Positions 20,346 through 26,509 of a DNA stretch of 26,509 bases are shown here, in pieces; position 1 is the first letter of the stretch; each line of letters starts with the position of its first letter. The position numbers were made by a program, and so were the translations under genes. Location of the stretch: contig JACQPS010000190.1 of the NCBI GenBank assembly GCA_016207445.1, positions 1-26,509 on the forward strand, written 5' to 3'. The stretch is from Gemmatimonadota bacterium (GTDB lineage Bacteria; Gemmatimonadota; Gemmatimonadetes; Longimicrobiales; RSA9). Below the pieces are notes generated by a model. The model worked only from the letters and a program-made list of their open reading frames with translations. It was not told the DNA's origin and did not search any database.

Positions 20346-22430
20346 CTAGAAGACCCTGCGCAATCCCTGCCACAGCCGCTCGAAGAACCGCTCGACGCCG
20401 GTCTCCGGGTGCAGCGGGCAGGTTTCGGCGGGCTCGGTGCCGGGGATGAAGTACTCCAGGCGCACCTGCTCGGGTGGGCAGTTGCCGGTTGCGATCATGC
20501 CGCTGGCCGTATCCACGGGCAGGCTCACGAGCGTTGGGGGCGGCAGCCAGTCGGGTGGTGTGGGCCGCTCCGCGTACACGCGCTTCATGAACTCGGCCCA
20601 GACGGGCGCGGCCAGGCGGCCGCCGCTGCTTCTGGGCGCGATCGGCTTGGGCCGGTCGAAGCCGAGCCAGACGCCGGCGACGAGGTCGGGCGTCATACCG
20701 ACGAACCAGGCGTCCTTGTAGTCGTTGGTCGTGCCGGTCTTGCCGGCCGCGGGCACCATGAAGCCGCTGCGCCGGATCACGGCCGCGGTGCCGCGGTTCA
20801 CGACCTCCTTCATCAGGCTGAGCGTGAGGTAGGCGACGCCTTCATCCAGCGCGTGCTGTGGCCGCGCCCTCGACTCCCACATCAGCTTCCCGCGCGCGTC
20901 CTCCACCCGTCGCACGAGTTGCGGCCGGACCCGGTAGCCGCCATTGCCGAAGGCGGCGAACGCGGCCACGAATTCGGCGGGGATGACGTCGGCCGCCCCG
21001 AGATAGATGGACGGGTAGGGCGGCATAGGCGTGGTGATGCCGAGCGTGCGCGCCAGCGCGATGACCCGTTCGGGGCCGACCTGGTCGCCGAGCCGCACGG
21101 CCGCGTAGTTGGACGAGAGCGCGAGTGCCGTCCGCAGCGAGAGCGTGGTGACCGAGTCCGACAGCGGCGCCTCGTCCTCCGGCTCCCAGTTCGCGCGCCC
21201 GACCGAGAGCACGACCGGAGTGGTCTCGACGCGGGTCGTGATCGGCAGCCCCTGCTGGAGCGCCGCCGCGTACACCAGCGGCTTGAACGCGGAGCCCGTC
21301 TGCCGCCGCGCCTGAAATGCCCGGTCGAACTGCGAGTGGGCGAAGTCGCGTCCGCCGACCAGCGCCTTGACCGCGCCCGTGTGCGGGTCCAGCGCGATCA
21401 CCAGCCCCTGGAGGTAAGGGGATGCGCTGTCGCCCGCGGGCGCGAGCGGACCCGCCGGCGGCCGGGGATGGGGGTAGCGCCCGAGCTTACCCGCCTCGAT
21501 CTGCTCGATGTGCGCGAGCAGCGCCGCCGCTGCCGCGCGCTGCATGGCCGGCTCGAGCGCCGTGTGCACGCGTAGCCCGCGCGTGTCCGCATCCGGGCCG
21601 AAGCGCTCGTGCAGCTCGCGCCGAATGGCGGCCACGAAGTAGGGCGCGGGCGCGGCCGCGTCCGCGGGCGGGGCCAGCCGGAGCGGCTCGGCCTTGGCGC
21701 GCTCGGCCTGCGCGGCCGTGATCACCTCCTCGCGCGCCATCACGTCCAGCACCACGTTGCGTCGCCGGATCGCCTTCAGCGCATGCTTGCGCGGGTTGTA
21801 ACCCTCGGGGCTCTTCACCAGCCCGATCAGCAGCGCGGCCTCGGCCACACTCACCTGCGCCGCCGGCTTGCCGAAGTAGCCCTGCGCGGCGGCTTCCACG
21901 CCGTAGAAGCCGTCGCCCAGGTAGATCTGGTTGAGATACAGCTCGAGGATCTCCCGCTTGTTGAACTCGTCCTCGATCTGCGGCGCGAGGTACACCTCGC
22001 ACAGCTTGCGCCGGACCTTGCTCGCGCGCGGCAGCTGCTCCGGGAATACGTTGCGCACGAGCTGCATCGGGATCGTGCTGGCGCCCTCCCGCAACGAGAG
22101 CGAGGTCAGGTCCCGCCACGCCGCGCGCGCCACGCCGCGCAGGTCGATCCCGCCGTGCTGCCAGAAGCGCCGGTCCTCGACCGCGACGAAGCCCTCGCGC
22201 AGCACGGCCGGGATCTCCTCCAGCCCGATCACGATGCGCCGCTGCGGCGAGAGGTCGGCGATCACGGAGCCGTCCGCCGCCAGCACACGGCTCGCCTGCG
22301 GCGGCCGGTAGTTCTTGAGTGCGGAGACGGACGGGCAACCATCCTGCGCGCCCGCGCGCGGCGTGCACGAGGCGATGAAGCCCGTGAGCAGGACCGGAAT
22401 GACGACGACGCTCTTCCTCATCCCGGGCAT
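20346..22430 (-). CDS. Bifunctional penicillin-binding protein (PBP1A class)
   Basis: Builds peptidoglycan: a GT51 glycosyltransferase polymerises lipid II and a transpeptidase cross-links it. 694 aa from ATG 22430; GTG 22436 or ATG 22421 are alternatives. GT51 motifs: EDRRFWQHGG with Glu85, REGASTIPMQLVRN (114-127), RKLCEVYLAPQIE, and KREILELYLNQIYLGDG. Transpeptidase motifs: SAFK (Ser380), SSN (439-441), KTGTTND (564-570). All catalytic residues are present. The N-terminus is unusual: a basic start and short hydrophobic run end in IASC (Cys22), a lipobox, where the family normally keeps an uncleaved membrane anchor. Nine bp separate the stop of the SDR gene and this start, so the two form an operon driven from near 23200. 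Confidence 0.93.
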   Translation of the reverse strand: MPGMRKSVVVIPVLLTGFIASCTPRAGAQDGCPSVSALKNYRPPQASRVLAADGSVIADLSPQRRIVIGLEEIPAVLREGFVAVEDRRFWQHGGIDLRGVARAAWRDLTSLSLREGASTIPMQLVRNVFPEQLPRASKVRRKLCEVYLAPQIEDEFNKREILELYLNQIYLGDGFYGVEAAAQGYFGKPAAQVSVAEAALLIGLVKSPEGYNPRKHALKAIRRRNVVLDVMAREEVITAAQAERAKAEPLRLAPPADAAAPAPYFVAAIRRELHERFGPDADTRGLRVHTALEPAMQRAAAAALLAHIEQIEAGKLGRYPHPRPPAGPLAPAGDSASPYLQGLVIALDPHTGAVKALVGGRDFAHSQFDRAFQARRQTGSAFKPLVYAAALQQGLPITTRVETTPVVLSVGRANWEPEDEAPLSDSVTTLSLRTALALSSNYAAVRLGDQVGPERVIALARTLGITTPMPPYPSIYLGAADVIPAEFVAAFAAFGNGGYRVRPQLVRRVEDARGKLMWESRARPQHALDEGVAYLTLSLMKEVVNRGTAAVIRRSGFMVPAAGKTGTTNDYKDAWFVGMTPDLVAGVWLGFDRPKPIAPRSSGGRLAAPVWAEFMKRVYAERPTPPDWLPPPTLVSLPVDTASGMIATGNCPPEQVRLEYFIPGTEPAETCPLHPETGVERFFERLWQGLRRVF

Positions 22431-22439
22431 ATACACCGG

Positions 22440-23171
22440 CTAGCGCAACATCCTTCCGCCGTCTACCACGACGGCTTCGCCCGTGATGAAGTCACTTTCG
22501 ACCAGGAAGAGGAGTGTGCGGGCCACGTCTTCGGGCGAGCCCAGGCGCTGGAGCGTGGTGCGCTCGCGCAGCTCCCGGACCTGCTCGTCCGTCATGGACT
22601 CCGGTGGCAGCACCGTGCCGGGAATGATGCAGTTCGCACGAATGTCGGGGGCGAGCGCGCGCGCGAGCACGCGCGTGAGGTGGAGCAGGCCGGCCTTCGA
22701 GACGCTGTGGTGCGCGTACGACGGCCACGGCCGCAGCGCCGACAGGTCGGCGATGTTCACGATCACGCCGCCGCCGTCGCGCTTGAGGAGCGGCGCGGCG
22801 GTCTGCGACAGCAGGAACGGCCCCTTCAGGTTGACGGCGAGCACCCGGTCCCAATCCTGCTCGCGGATCCCCAGAAAGGGTGCGGTCTCGAACGTGGACG
22901 CGTTGTTCACCAGCACGTCCAGCCGGCCGAAGGCGTCGGCCGTTCGCCGCACCAGCTCGTCCACCTCCGGCTTGAGCGCGACATCGGCGTGCACGACCAC
23001 GGCCCGCCGCCCCAGCGCCACGACTTCCGCCGCCGTCTGCTCGGCTGCTTCGGCGGAGCGGAAATAGTTGATGACGACGTCGGCGCCCGCACGCGCCAGC
23101 GCGAGCACGAGCGCGCGGCCCAAGCGCCGCGCACCGCCCGTGACCAGGGCCACCTTTCCGGCGAGCTCCAT
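22440..23171 (-). CDS. Pteridine-reductase-like SDR with His in place of catalytic Tyr
   Basis: 243-aa NAD(P)-dependent short-chain dehydrogenase/reductase. TGGARRLGRA (11-20) and the NYFRSAEAAE segment (35-44) resemble pteridine reductase PTR1 and its relatives. The NNAS motif is at 89-92. In PTR1 the catalytic set is Asp181, Tyr194, Lys198. Here Asp142 and Lys159 have the same spacing, but the Tyr position is His155 (YAHHSVSK). The C-terminal PGTVLPP and VVVDGG segments are intact, so the fold is preserved. Activity may be changed or lost, or Tyr152 could substitute. The gene is first in an operon with the PBP gene and is predicted to be leaderless. Substrate unknown; other SDR functions are possible. 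Confidence 0.88.
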   Translation of the reverse strand: MELAGKVALVTGGARRLGRALVLALARAGADVVINYFRSAEAAEQTAAEVVALGRRAVVVHADVALKPEVDELVRRTADAFGRLDVLVNNASTFETAPFLGIREQDWDRVLAVNLKGPFLLSQTAAPLLKRDGGGVIVNIADLSALRPWPSYAHHSVSKAGLLHLTRVLARALAPDIRANCIIPGTVLPPESMTDEQVRELRERTTLQRLGSPEDVARTLLFLVESDFITGEAVVVDGGRMLR

Positions 23172-23177
23172 GGGCCC

Positions 23178-23206
23178 ATCATAGTGGCGGGGGGATGGGG
23201 CGGCAA
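23178..23206 (-). promoter_or_regulatory. Promoter of the SDR-PBP operon, leaderless type
   Basis: On the minus strand: -35 TTGCCG (23206-23201), a 17-bp spacer, and -10 TATGAT (23183-23178, 5 of 6). The SDR ATG at 23171 begins 7 nt after the -10, and there is no Shine-Dalgarno sequence, so transcription and translation would start together. Confidence 0.55.
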
Positions 23207-23223
23207 TTAAAATCCCGGGCGCT

Positions 23224-23271
23224 TGTCATCCCGAGCGGAGGGGCGTCGCAGGCGCCCCGGAGTCGAGGGAT
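23224..23271 (+). repeat. REP-like element forming the SDR leader
   Basis: The stretch opens with GTCATCCCGAGCGGAG and closes with GTCGAGGGATCT. It encloses a hairpin, GGGGCG (23240-23245) with CGCCCC (23253-23258). From memory, this GTCATCC-GAGCG...GAGGATCT pattern is a dispersed intergenic repeat in many high-GC genomes. Its GAGGGA is also the ribosome site of the next gene, at 6 nt spacing. Confidence 0.5.
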
Positions 23272-23276
23272 CTCCC

Positions 23277-24008
23277 ATGAACTCCCGCGACCTGAGCGGA
23301 AAAGCCGCGATCGTGACCGGCGCGAGCCGGGGCATCGGCCGCGCGATCGCGGAGGCGTTGCTCTCGGCGGGCGCCGCCGTGGCCCTGGCCGCGCGCTCGC
23401 GCGACGCGCTCGAGCGCACCGCCGCCGAGCTCGCGGGTCGCACGCGCGACCCCGCGCGCCTGCGCGCGATCCCCTGTGACGTTCGGCGCTACGAGGACTG
23501 CCGCCGCCTCGTCGCCGAGGCGGTGGCCGCGTTCGGGCGGCTCGACATCGTCGTGAACAACGCCGGCATCGGACACTTCGCGCCAGTGCCCGAGATGCGC
23601 CCCCAGGATTGGCGCGACGTCCTCGCCACCAACCTGGACGGCGTCTTCTACTGCTGCCGCGAGGCCGTGCCTCACCTGCGCAAGACCGGCGGCTGGATCA
23701 TCAACATCGGCAGCCTCGCCGGTAAGAACGCGTTCGCCGGCGGCGCCGCCTACAACGCCAGCAAGTTCGCGCTGCTGGGCTTCAGCGAGGCGCTCATGCA
23801 GGACGTCCGTCACGACGGCATTCGCGTCAGCACCATCGCGCCCGGCAGCGTCGCCACGGAATTCTCGAGCATCACGGCCGGGCAGGGCGAGGATTGGAAG
23901 CTCAGGCCGCAGGACGTCGCGCGTGCGGTCGTCGACCTGCTCGCGTTTCCGGATCGCGCGCTGCCCAGCCTGATCGAGATGCGGCCGAGCCGGCCGCCGA
24001 AGAAGTAA
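23277..24008 (+). CDS. SDR family oxidoreductase (FabG-like)
   Basis: 243-aa classical short-chain dehydrogenase/reductase. The NAD(P) loop is TGASRGIGRA (14-23); NNAG is at 94-97; the catalytic Ser146, Tyr159 and Lys163 (AAYNASK) are all present. The basic ARSRD after strand 2 favours NADPH. The C-terminus lacks the usual VDGG-type end and finishes RPSRPPKK, which differs from FabG proper and fits clade members acting on small ketones or sugars. ATG 23277 is chosen because GAGGGA lies 6 nt upstream, inside a REP-like element. It is divergent from the SDR at 22440-23171, with which it shares only the fold. Substrate unknown. Confidence 0.9.
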   Translation: MNSRDLSGKAAIVTGASRGIGRAIAEALLSAGAAVALAARSRDALERTAAELAGRTRDPARLRAIPCDVRRYEDCRRLVAEAVAAFGRLDIVVNNAGIGHFAPVPEMRPQDWRDVLATNLDGVFYCCREAVPHLRKTGGWIINIGSLAGKNAFAGGAAYNASKFALLGFSEALMQDVRHDGIRVSTIAPGSVATEFSSITAGQGEDWKLRPQDVARAVVDLLAFPDRALPSLIEMRPSRPPKK

Positions 24009-24062
24009 GGACGGCCGGGTCGGGACGGCTGCGCCGGCGACGAACAGGAAGGTAAGTCGGAG

Positions 24063-24518
24063 ATGCTGTACCTGATGCAACACGGAGAAGCCAAATCCGC
24101 CGAGCAGGATCCGGAGAGGCCCCTGACGGAACGGGGCGGGGCGGACAGCCGGGCCGCAGGCGAGTGGCTGGCGCGCCGGGGCGTCCGTCCCGACCGTGTT
24201 CTTCACAGCGGGAAGACGCGCGCTCGACAAACCGCGCAAATCGTCGCGAAAGCTCTGGGTGTGGAGGCATCCCTCGCCGAAGCCAGCGATCTGGAACCGA
24301 ACGCGGATCCGGAGGTGTGGAGGCGGCGCCTGGAGGACTCCACGGAGGAAATCATGCTCGTCGGCCATCTGCCGCATCTTGCCCGTCTGGCTGGCGCGCT
24401 GATTTGTGGGGACCCGGAGCGGGCACCGGTGCAGTTTCGACCGGCCGGCGTGGTGTTGCTGACGCGGCGCGAGTCCCGTGACTGGGCTGTCGCCGGCATG
24501 CTTGCACCGGATGCTTGA
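24063..24518 (+). CDS. SixA-like histidine phosphatase
   Basis: 151-aa small histidine-phosphatase-superfamily protein. SixA removes phosphate from phosphohistidine in signalling or PTS proteins. The catalytic motif is QHGEA at 6-10, with catalytic His7; Gln replaces the usual Arg of RHG, a variant I recall in some SixA homologs. Other landmarks are ERPLTERG (18-25), SGKTRARQTAQ (49-59, the Arg pocket) and the second His in LVGHLPHL. No signal or membrane segment. ATG 24063 follows a purine-rich stretch (AGGAAGG, then CGGAG). It is a single gene between the SDR and fumC; any link to the histidine-kinase-like protein 6 kb away is speculation. Confidence 0.87.
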   Translation: MLYLMQHGEAKSAEQDPERPLTERGGADSRAAGEWLARRGVRPDRVLHSGKTRARQTAQIVAKALGVEASLAEASDLEPNADPEVWRRRLEDSTEEIMLVGHLPHLARLAGALICGDPERAPVQFRPAGVVLLTRRESRDWAVAGMLAPDA

Positions 24519-24573
24519 ACATCGGAATGGCCAAGGCCCGGCTGCGGCCCGGCCGTAACAGGGAAGCAACGCC

Positions 24574-25986
24574 ATGCCAGAATACCGCATCGAGCGCGAT
24601 TCACTCGGAGAGATGAAGGTCCCCGTGGACGCGCTCTGGGGCGCGCAGACCCAGCGCGCCGTGGAGAACTTCCCGATCAGTGACCTGCGCTTCCCGCGCC
24701 GCTTCATCGCCGCGCTCGGCATGATCAAGAAAGCGGCGGCCGAGACCAACCTGGAGCTGGGGCTGCTCGAGCGGGAGATCGGCCTCGCCATTGTCGCCGC
24801 GGCCGAAGAGGTCATCCAGGGCGAGCTCGACCGCCACTTCGTGCTGGACATCTTCCAGACGGGGAGCGGCACCTCGACCAACATGAACGCGAACGAGGTG
24901 ATCGCGCACCGCGCGCAACAGCTCCTGGGGAAGGACAAGCCGCGCGTCCACCCGAACGACCACGTCAACCTCTGCCAGTCCTCGAACGACGTGATCCCGG
25001 CGGCCATGCAGGTCGCGGCACTGATCGGCATTCAGCGCGACCTGCTCCCGGCGCTCGCCGGACTGCGCAGCGCCCTCGCCGAGAAGGCGGAGGCCTTCGA
25101 CGGCACCGTCAAGTCGGGACGGACCCACCTCATGGATGCGACGCCGGTCCGACTCGGCCAGGAGTTCGGCGGTTTCGCGGCGCAGATCGCTCACTCGCAG
25201 GCGCGCCTCGCTCAGGCGGCGGACGACCTTGCCGCCCTGCCACTCGGGGGCACGGCGGTCGGCACGGGCATCAATACGCATCCCGAGTTCGCACGGCGGG
25301 CCATCGACCGGCTGAGCGTGCTCGCGGGCGTGACGCTGCGCGAGGCGGAAAATCACTTCGAGCGGCAGGGGACGCGCGACGTCGTCGTGCACGCGCACGG
25401 CGCGCTCAATACGCTCGCCGTCTCCCTCACGCGCATCGCGAACGACCTGCGCTTGATGGCGAGCGGCCCCCGCGCCGGCCTCGCCGAGATCACGCTCCCC
25501 GCGATCCAGCCGGGGTCCAGCATCATGCCCGGAAAGGTGAATCCCGTGATCCCGGAGGCCGTGACCATGGTGGCGGCCCAGGTGATGGGCAACCACACGA
25601 CCATCACCCTGGGCGGGCTCGGCAGCATCTTCGAGCTGAACGTGATGATGCCGATCATGGCGTACGACCTGCTCCAGTCGATCGCGCTGCTGGCGAACGC
25701 CGCGTCCGTCTTCACGCACAAATGCGTGGAGGGGATCACGGTGAACGAGGCGCGCTGCCGCGAGCTGCTCGAGGGCAACCTCTCGCTCGCGACCGCGCTC
25801 GCGCCGCGCATCGGCTACGACGCCGCGGCGGCGATCGCGAAGGAGGCGTTCGCGCAGGGAAAGACGGTGAGGGAGGTGGCGCGCGCGAAGAAGGTGCTGC
25901 CCGACCAGGAGATCGACGCGCTGCTCGAACCCCGAGCGATGACCGAGCCGGGCATCCCGGGTGGCGTTGCGACGGGAGGCGGGTGA
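24574..25986 (+). CDS. fumC: Class II fumarate hydratase
   Basis: Interconverts fumarate and malate in the TCA cycle; an iron-independent cytoplasmic homotetramer. 470 aa, against 467 for E. coli FumC. Landmarks: WGAQTQRAVENFPIS (22-36), TGSGTSTNMNANEVIAHRA, HPNDHVNLCQSSND, GRTHLMDATPVRLGQE (catalytic His), and the superfamily signature GSSIMPGKVNPVIPEA with the catalytic Ser loop. After it, VTMVAAQVMGNHTTITLGG and FELNV are fumarase-like. The VIPEA end resembles the actinobacterial-type fumarases rather than the proteobacterial TQCEA. Aspartate ammonia-lyase is the main alternative but fits less well. The C-terminal 15 residues are Gly/Pro-rich. Confidence 0.9.
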   Translation: MPEYRIERDSLGEMKVPVDALWGAQTQRAVENFPISDLRFPRRFIAALGMIKKAAAETNLELGLLEREIGLAIVAAAEEVIQGELDRHFVLDIFQTGSGTSTNMNANEVIAHRAQQLLGKDKPRVHPNDHVNLCQSSNDVIPAAMQVAALIGIQRDLLPALAGLRSALAEKAEAFDGTVKSGRTHLMDATPVRLGQEFGGFAAQIAHSQARLAQAADDLAALPLGGTAVGTGINTHPEFARRAIDRLSVLAGVTLREAENHFERQGTRDVVVHAHGALNTLAVSLTRIANDLRLMASGPRAGLAEITLPAIQPGSSIMPGKVNPVIPEAVTMVAAQVMGNHTTITLGGLGSIFELNVMMPIMAYDLLQSIALLANAASVFTHKCVEGITVNEARCRELLEGNLSLATALAPRIGYDAAAAIAKEAFAQGKTVREVARAKKVLPDQEIDALLEPRAMTEPGIPGGVATGGG

Positions 25987-26032
25987 GGCTGTGAACTGAA
26001 CGGGAGGCGCTCAATCACGGCAAGGAGGGGGT

Positions 26033-26422
26033 ATGGAGATCCTGCAGCTGATCGGCCGCGTCATCTTCGGCGGCTTCTTCCTGTACAACGCACTGAATCA
26101 CCTCTTCATGGGCACCGACGCCCTGACGGGGTACGCCCAGTACAAGGGTGTGCCCGCGCCGCGCCTGATGGTCTATCTGAGTGGGCTGCTCATGCTCCTG
26201 GGGGGACCCAGCATCATGCTCGGCTTCGAGCCGCGCTGGGGGATCGCTCTCCTGCTCCTGTTCTTGTTTCCCGTCTCCTTCAAGATGCACGCGTTCTGGA
26301 AGGAGCAGGGGGACGTGCGATTGAACGACATGATCAATTTCCAGAAGAACATGGCGCTGGCCGGGGCCGCGCTGGTCTTGCTCGCGATCCCGGAGCCCTG
26401 GCCGCTCAGCCTGGGCGGGTGA
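26033..26422 (+). CDS. DoxX family membrane protein
   Basis: 129-aa inner-membrane protein with four hydrophobic segments (about 5-25, 45-64, 68-85, 105-122). It starts LQLIGRVIFGGFFLYNALNHLF, the usual DoxX opening, and carries the conserved FWKE segment between helices 3 and 4. DoxX proteins are linked to quinone or redox stress, but no general activity is established. AAGGAGG sits six bases before ATG 26033, a very strong ribosome site. It stands 46 bp after fumC on the same strand and may share its transcript. Confidence 0.87.
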   Translation: MEILQLIGRVIFGGFFLYNALNHLFMGTDALTGYAQYKGVPAPRLMVYLSGLLMLLGGPSIMLGFEPRWGIALLLLFLFPVSFKMHAFWKEQGDVRLNDMINFQKNMALAGAALVLLAIPEPWPLSLGG

Positions 26423-26438
26423 GCCGCCCGCGCAGGAA

Positions 26439-26509
26439 CTATTCCGCGGCGAGCTCCGGCGCCGGCGTCGCCGCTTCAGCCGGCGCGAGCTCCAGCGCCT
26501 CCTCCGGCA
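26439..26509 (-). CDS. C-terminal tail of a minus-strand gene running off the window
   Basis: A minus-strand frame is open from the window edge to TAG at 26441-26439, giving 22 residues: an Ala/Glu/Pro-rich acidic tail (PEEALELAPAEAATPAPELA). Low-complexity acidic tails of this kind end many high-GC proteins. The fragment is too short to identify, and its reality rests on codon pattern only. Confidence 0.35.
   Translation of the reverse strand, partial: PEEALELAPAEAATPAPELAAE

Noticed and set aside
1..26509. tRNA, rRNA, transposase, integrase or phage genes
   Set aside because: None recognised on either strand; the gene content is core metabolic and envelope functions.

Overview
The window is GC-rich chromosomal DNA from a diderm bacterium (roughly 70% GC by eye). 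It carries core housekeeping genes and shows no phage, plasmid or insertion-sequence genes. Gram-negative architecture is indicated by a complete mlaE-mlaF-mlaD lipid-transport operon, a second MCE protein and lipobox-type signal sequences. Menaquinone is probably made by the futalosine route (mqnA). Glycolysis uses a phosphofructokinase with the residues of the pyrophosphate-dependent type. Gemmatimonadota or a related high-GC phylum would fit, but that is inference from gene content, not a phylogenetic result.

Layout. 1-3.9 kb: the end of an unknown gene, PPi-type pfk, rho (minus strand, with a clear promoter and a long leader) and a small conserved-looking unknown. 3.9-6.5 kb: an MCE protein (minus), mqnA, a small unknown (minus) and the remnant of a P-loop kinase gene. 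6.5-14.7 kb: a long plus-strand run, mlaEFD - lysC - asd - NUDIX - AI-2E/PerM permease - CDP-alcohol phosphatidyltransferase - YumC-type ferredoxin-NADP reductase, with stop/start overlaps in its first half. 14.7-19.1 kb, minus strand: an FTR1 iron permease with a Fur-like operator, then a compact three-gene module. In that module two paralogous two-domain proteins (252 and 251 aa) flank a degenerate histidine-kinase-like ATPase, and both junctions are 4-nt stop/start overlaps. 19.2-26.5 kb: trxB, then on the minus strand a pteridine-reductase-like SDR and a bifunctional penicillin-binding protein, then on the plus strand another SDR, a SixA-like phosphatase, fumC, a DoxX protein and the edge of a further minus-strand gene.

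The strongest candidate for an undescribed system is the three-gene module at 16670-19073. I cannot name a function for its flanking proteins. Its coding sequence is interrupted by tetranucleotide CTCG tracts that fall at linkers.

Other structure not explained by genes: telomere-like GGGNNN hexamer arrays (G-quadruplex type) at three gene 3' ends, always G-rich on the plus strand; leaderless-type promoters for mlaE and for the SDR/PBP operon; an internal ribosome site in lysC matching the known alpha/beta aspartokinase arrangement; an SDR whose catalytic Tyr is replaced by His; and a bifunctional PBP whose N-terminus looks like a lipoprotein signal.
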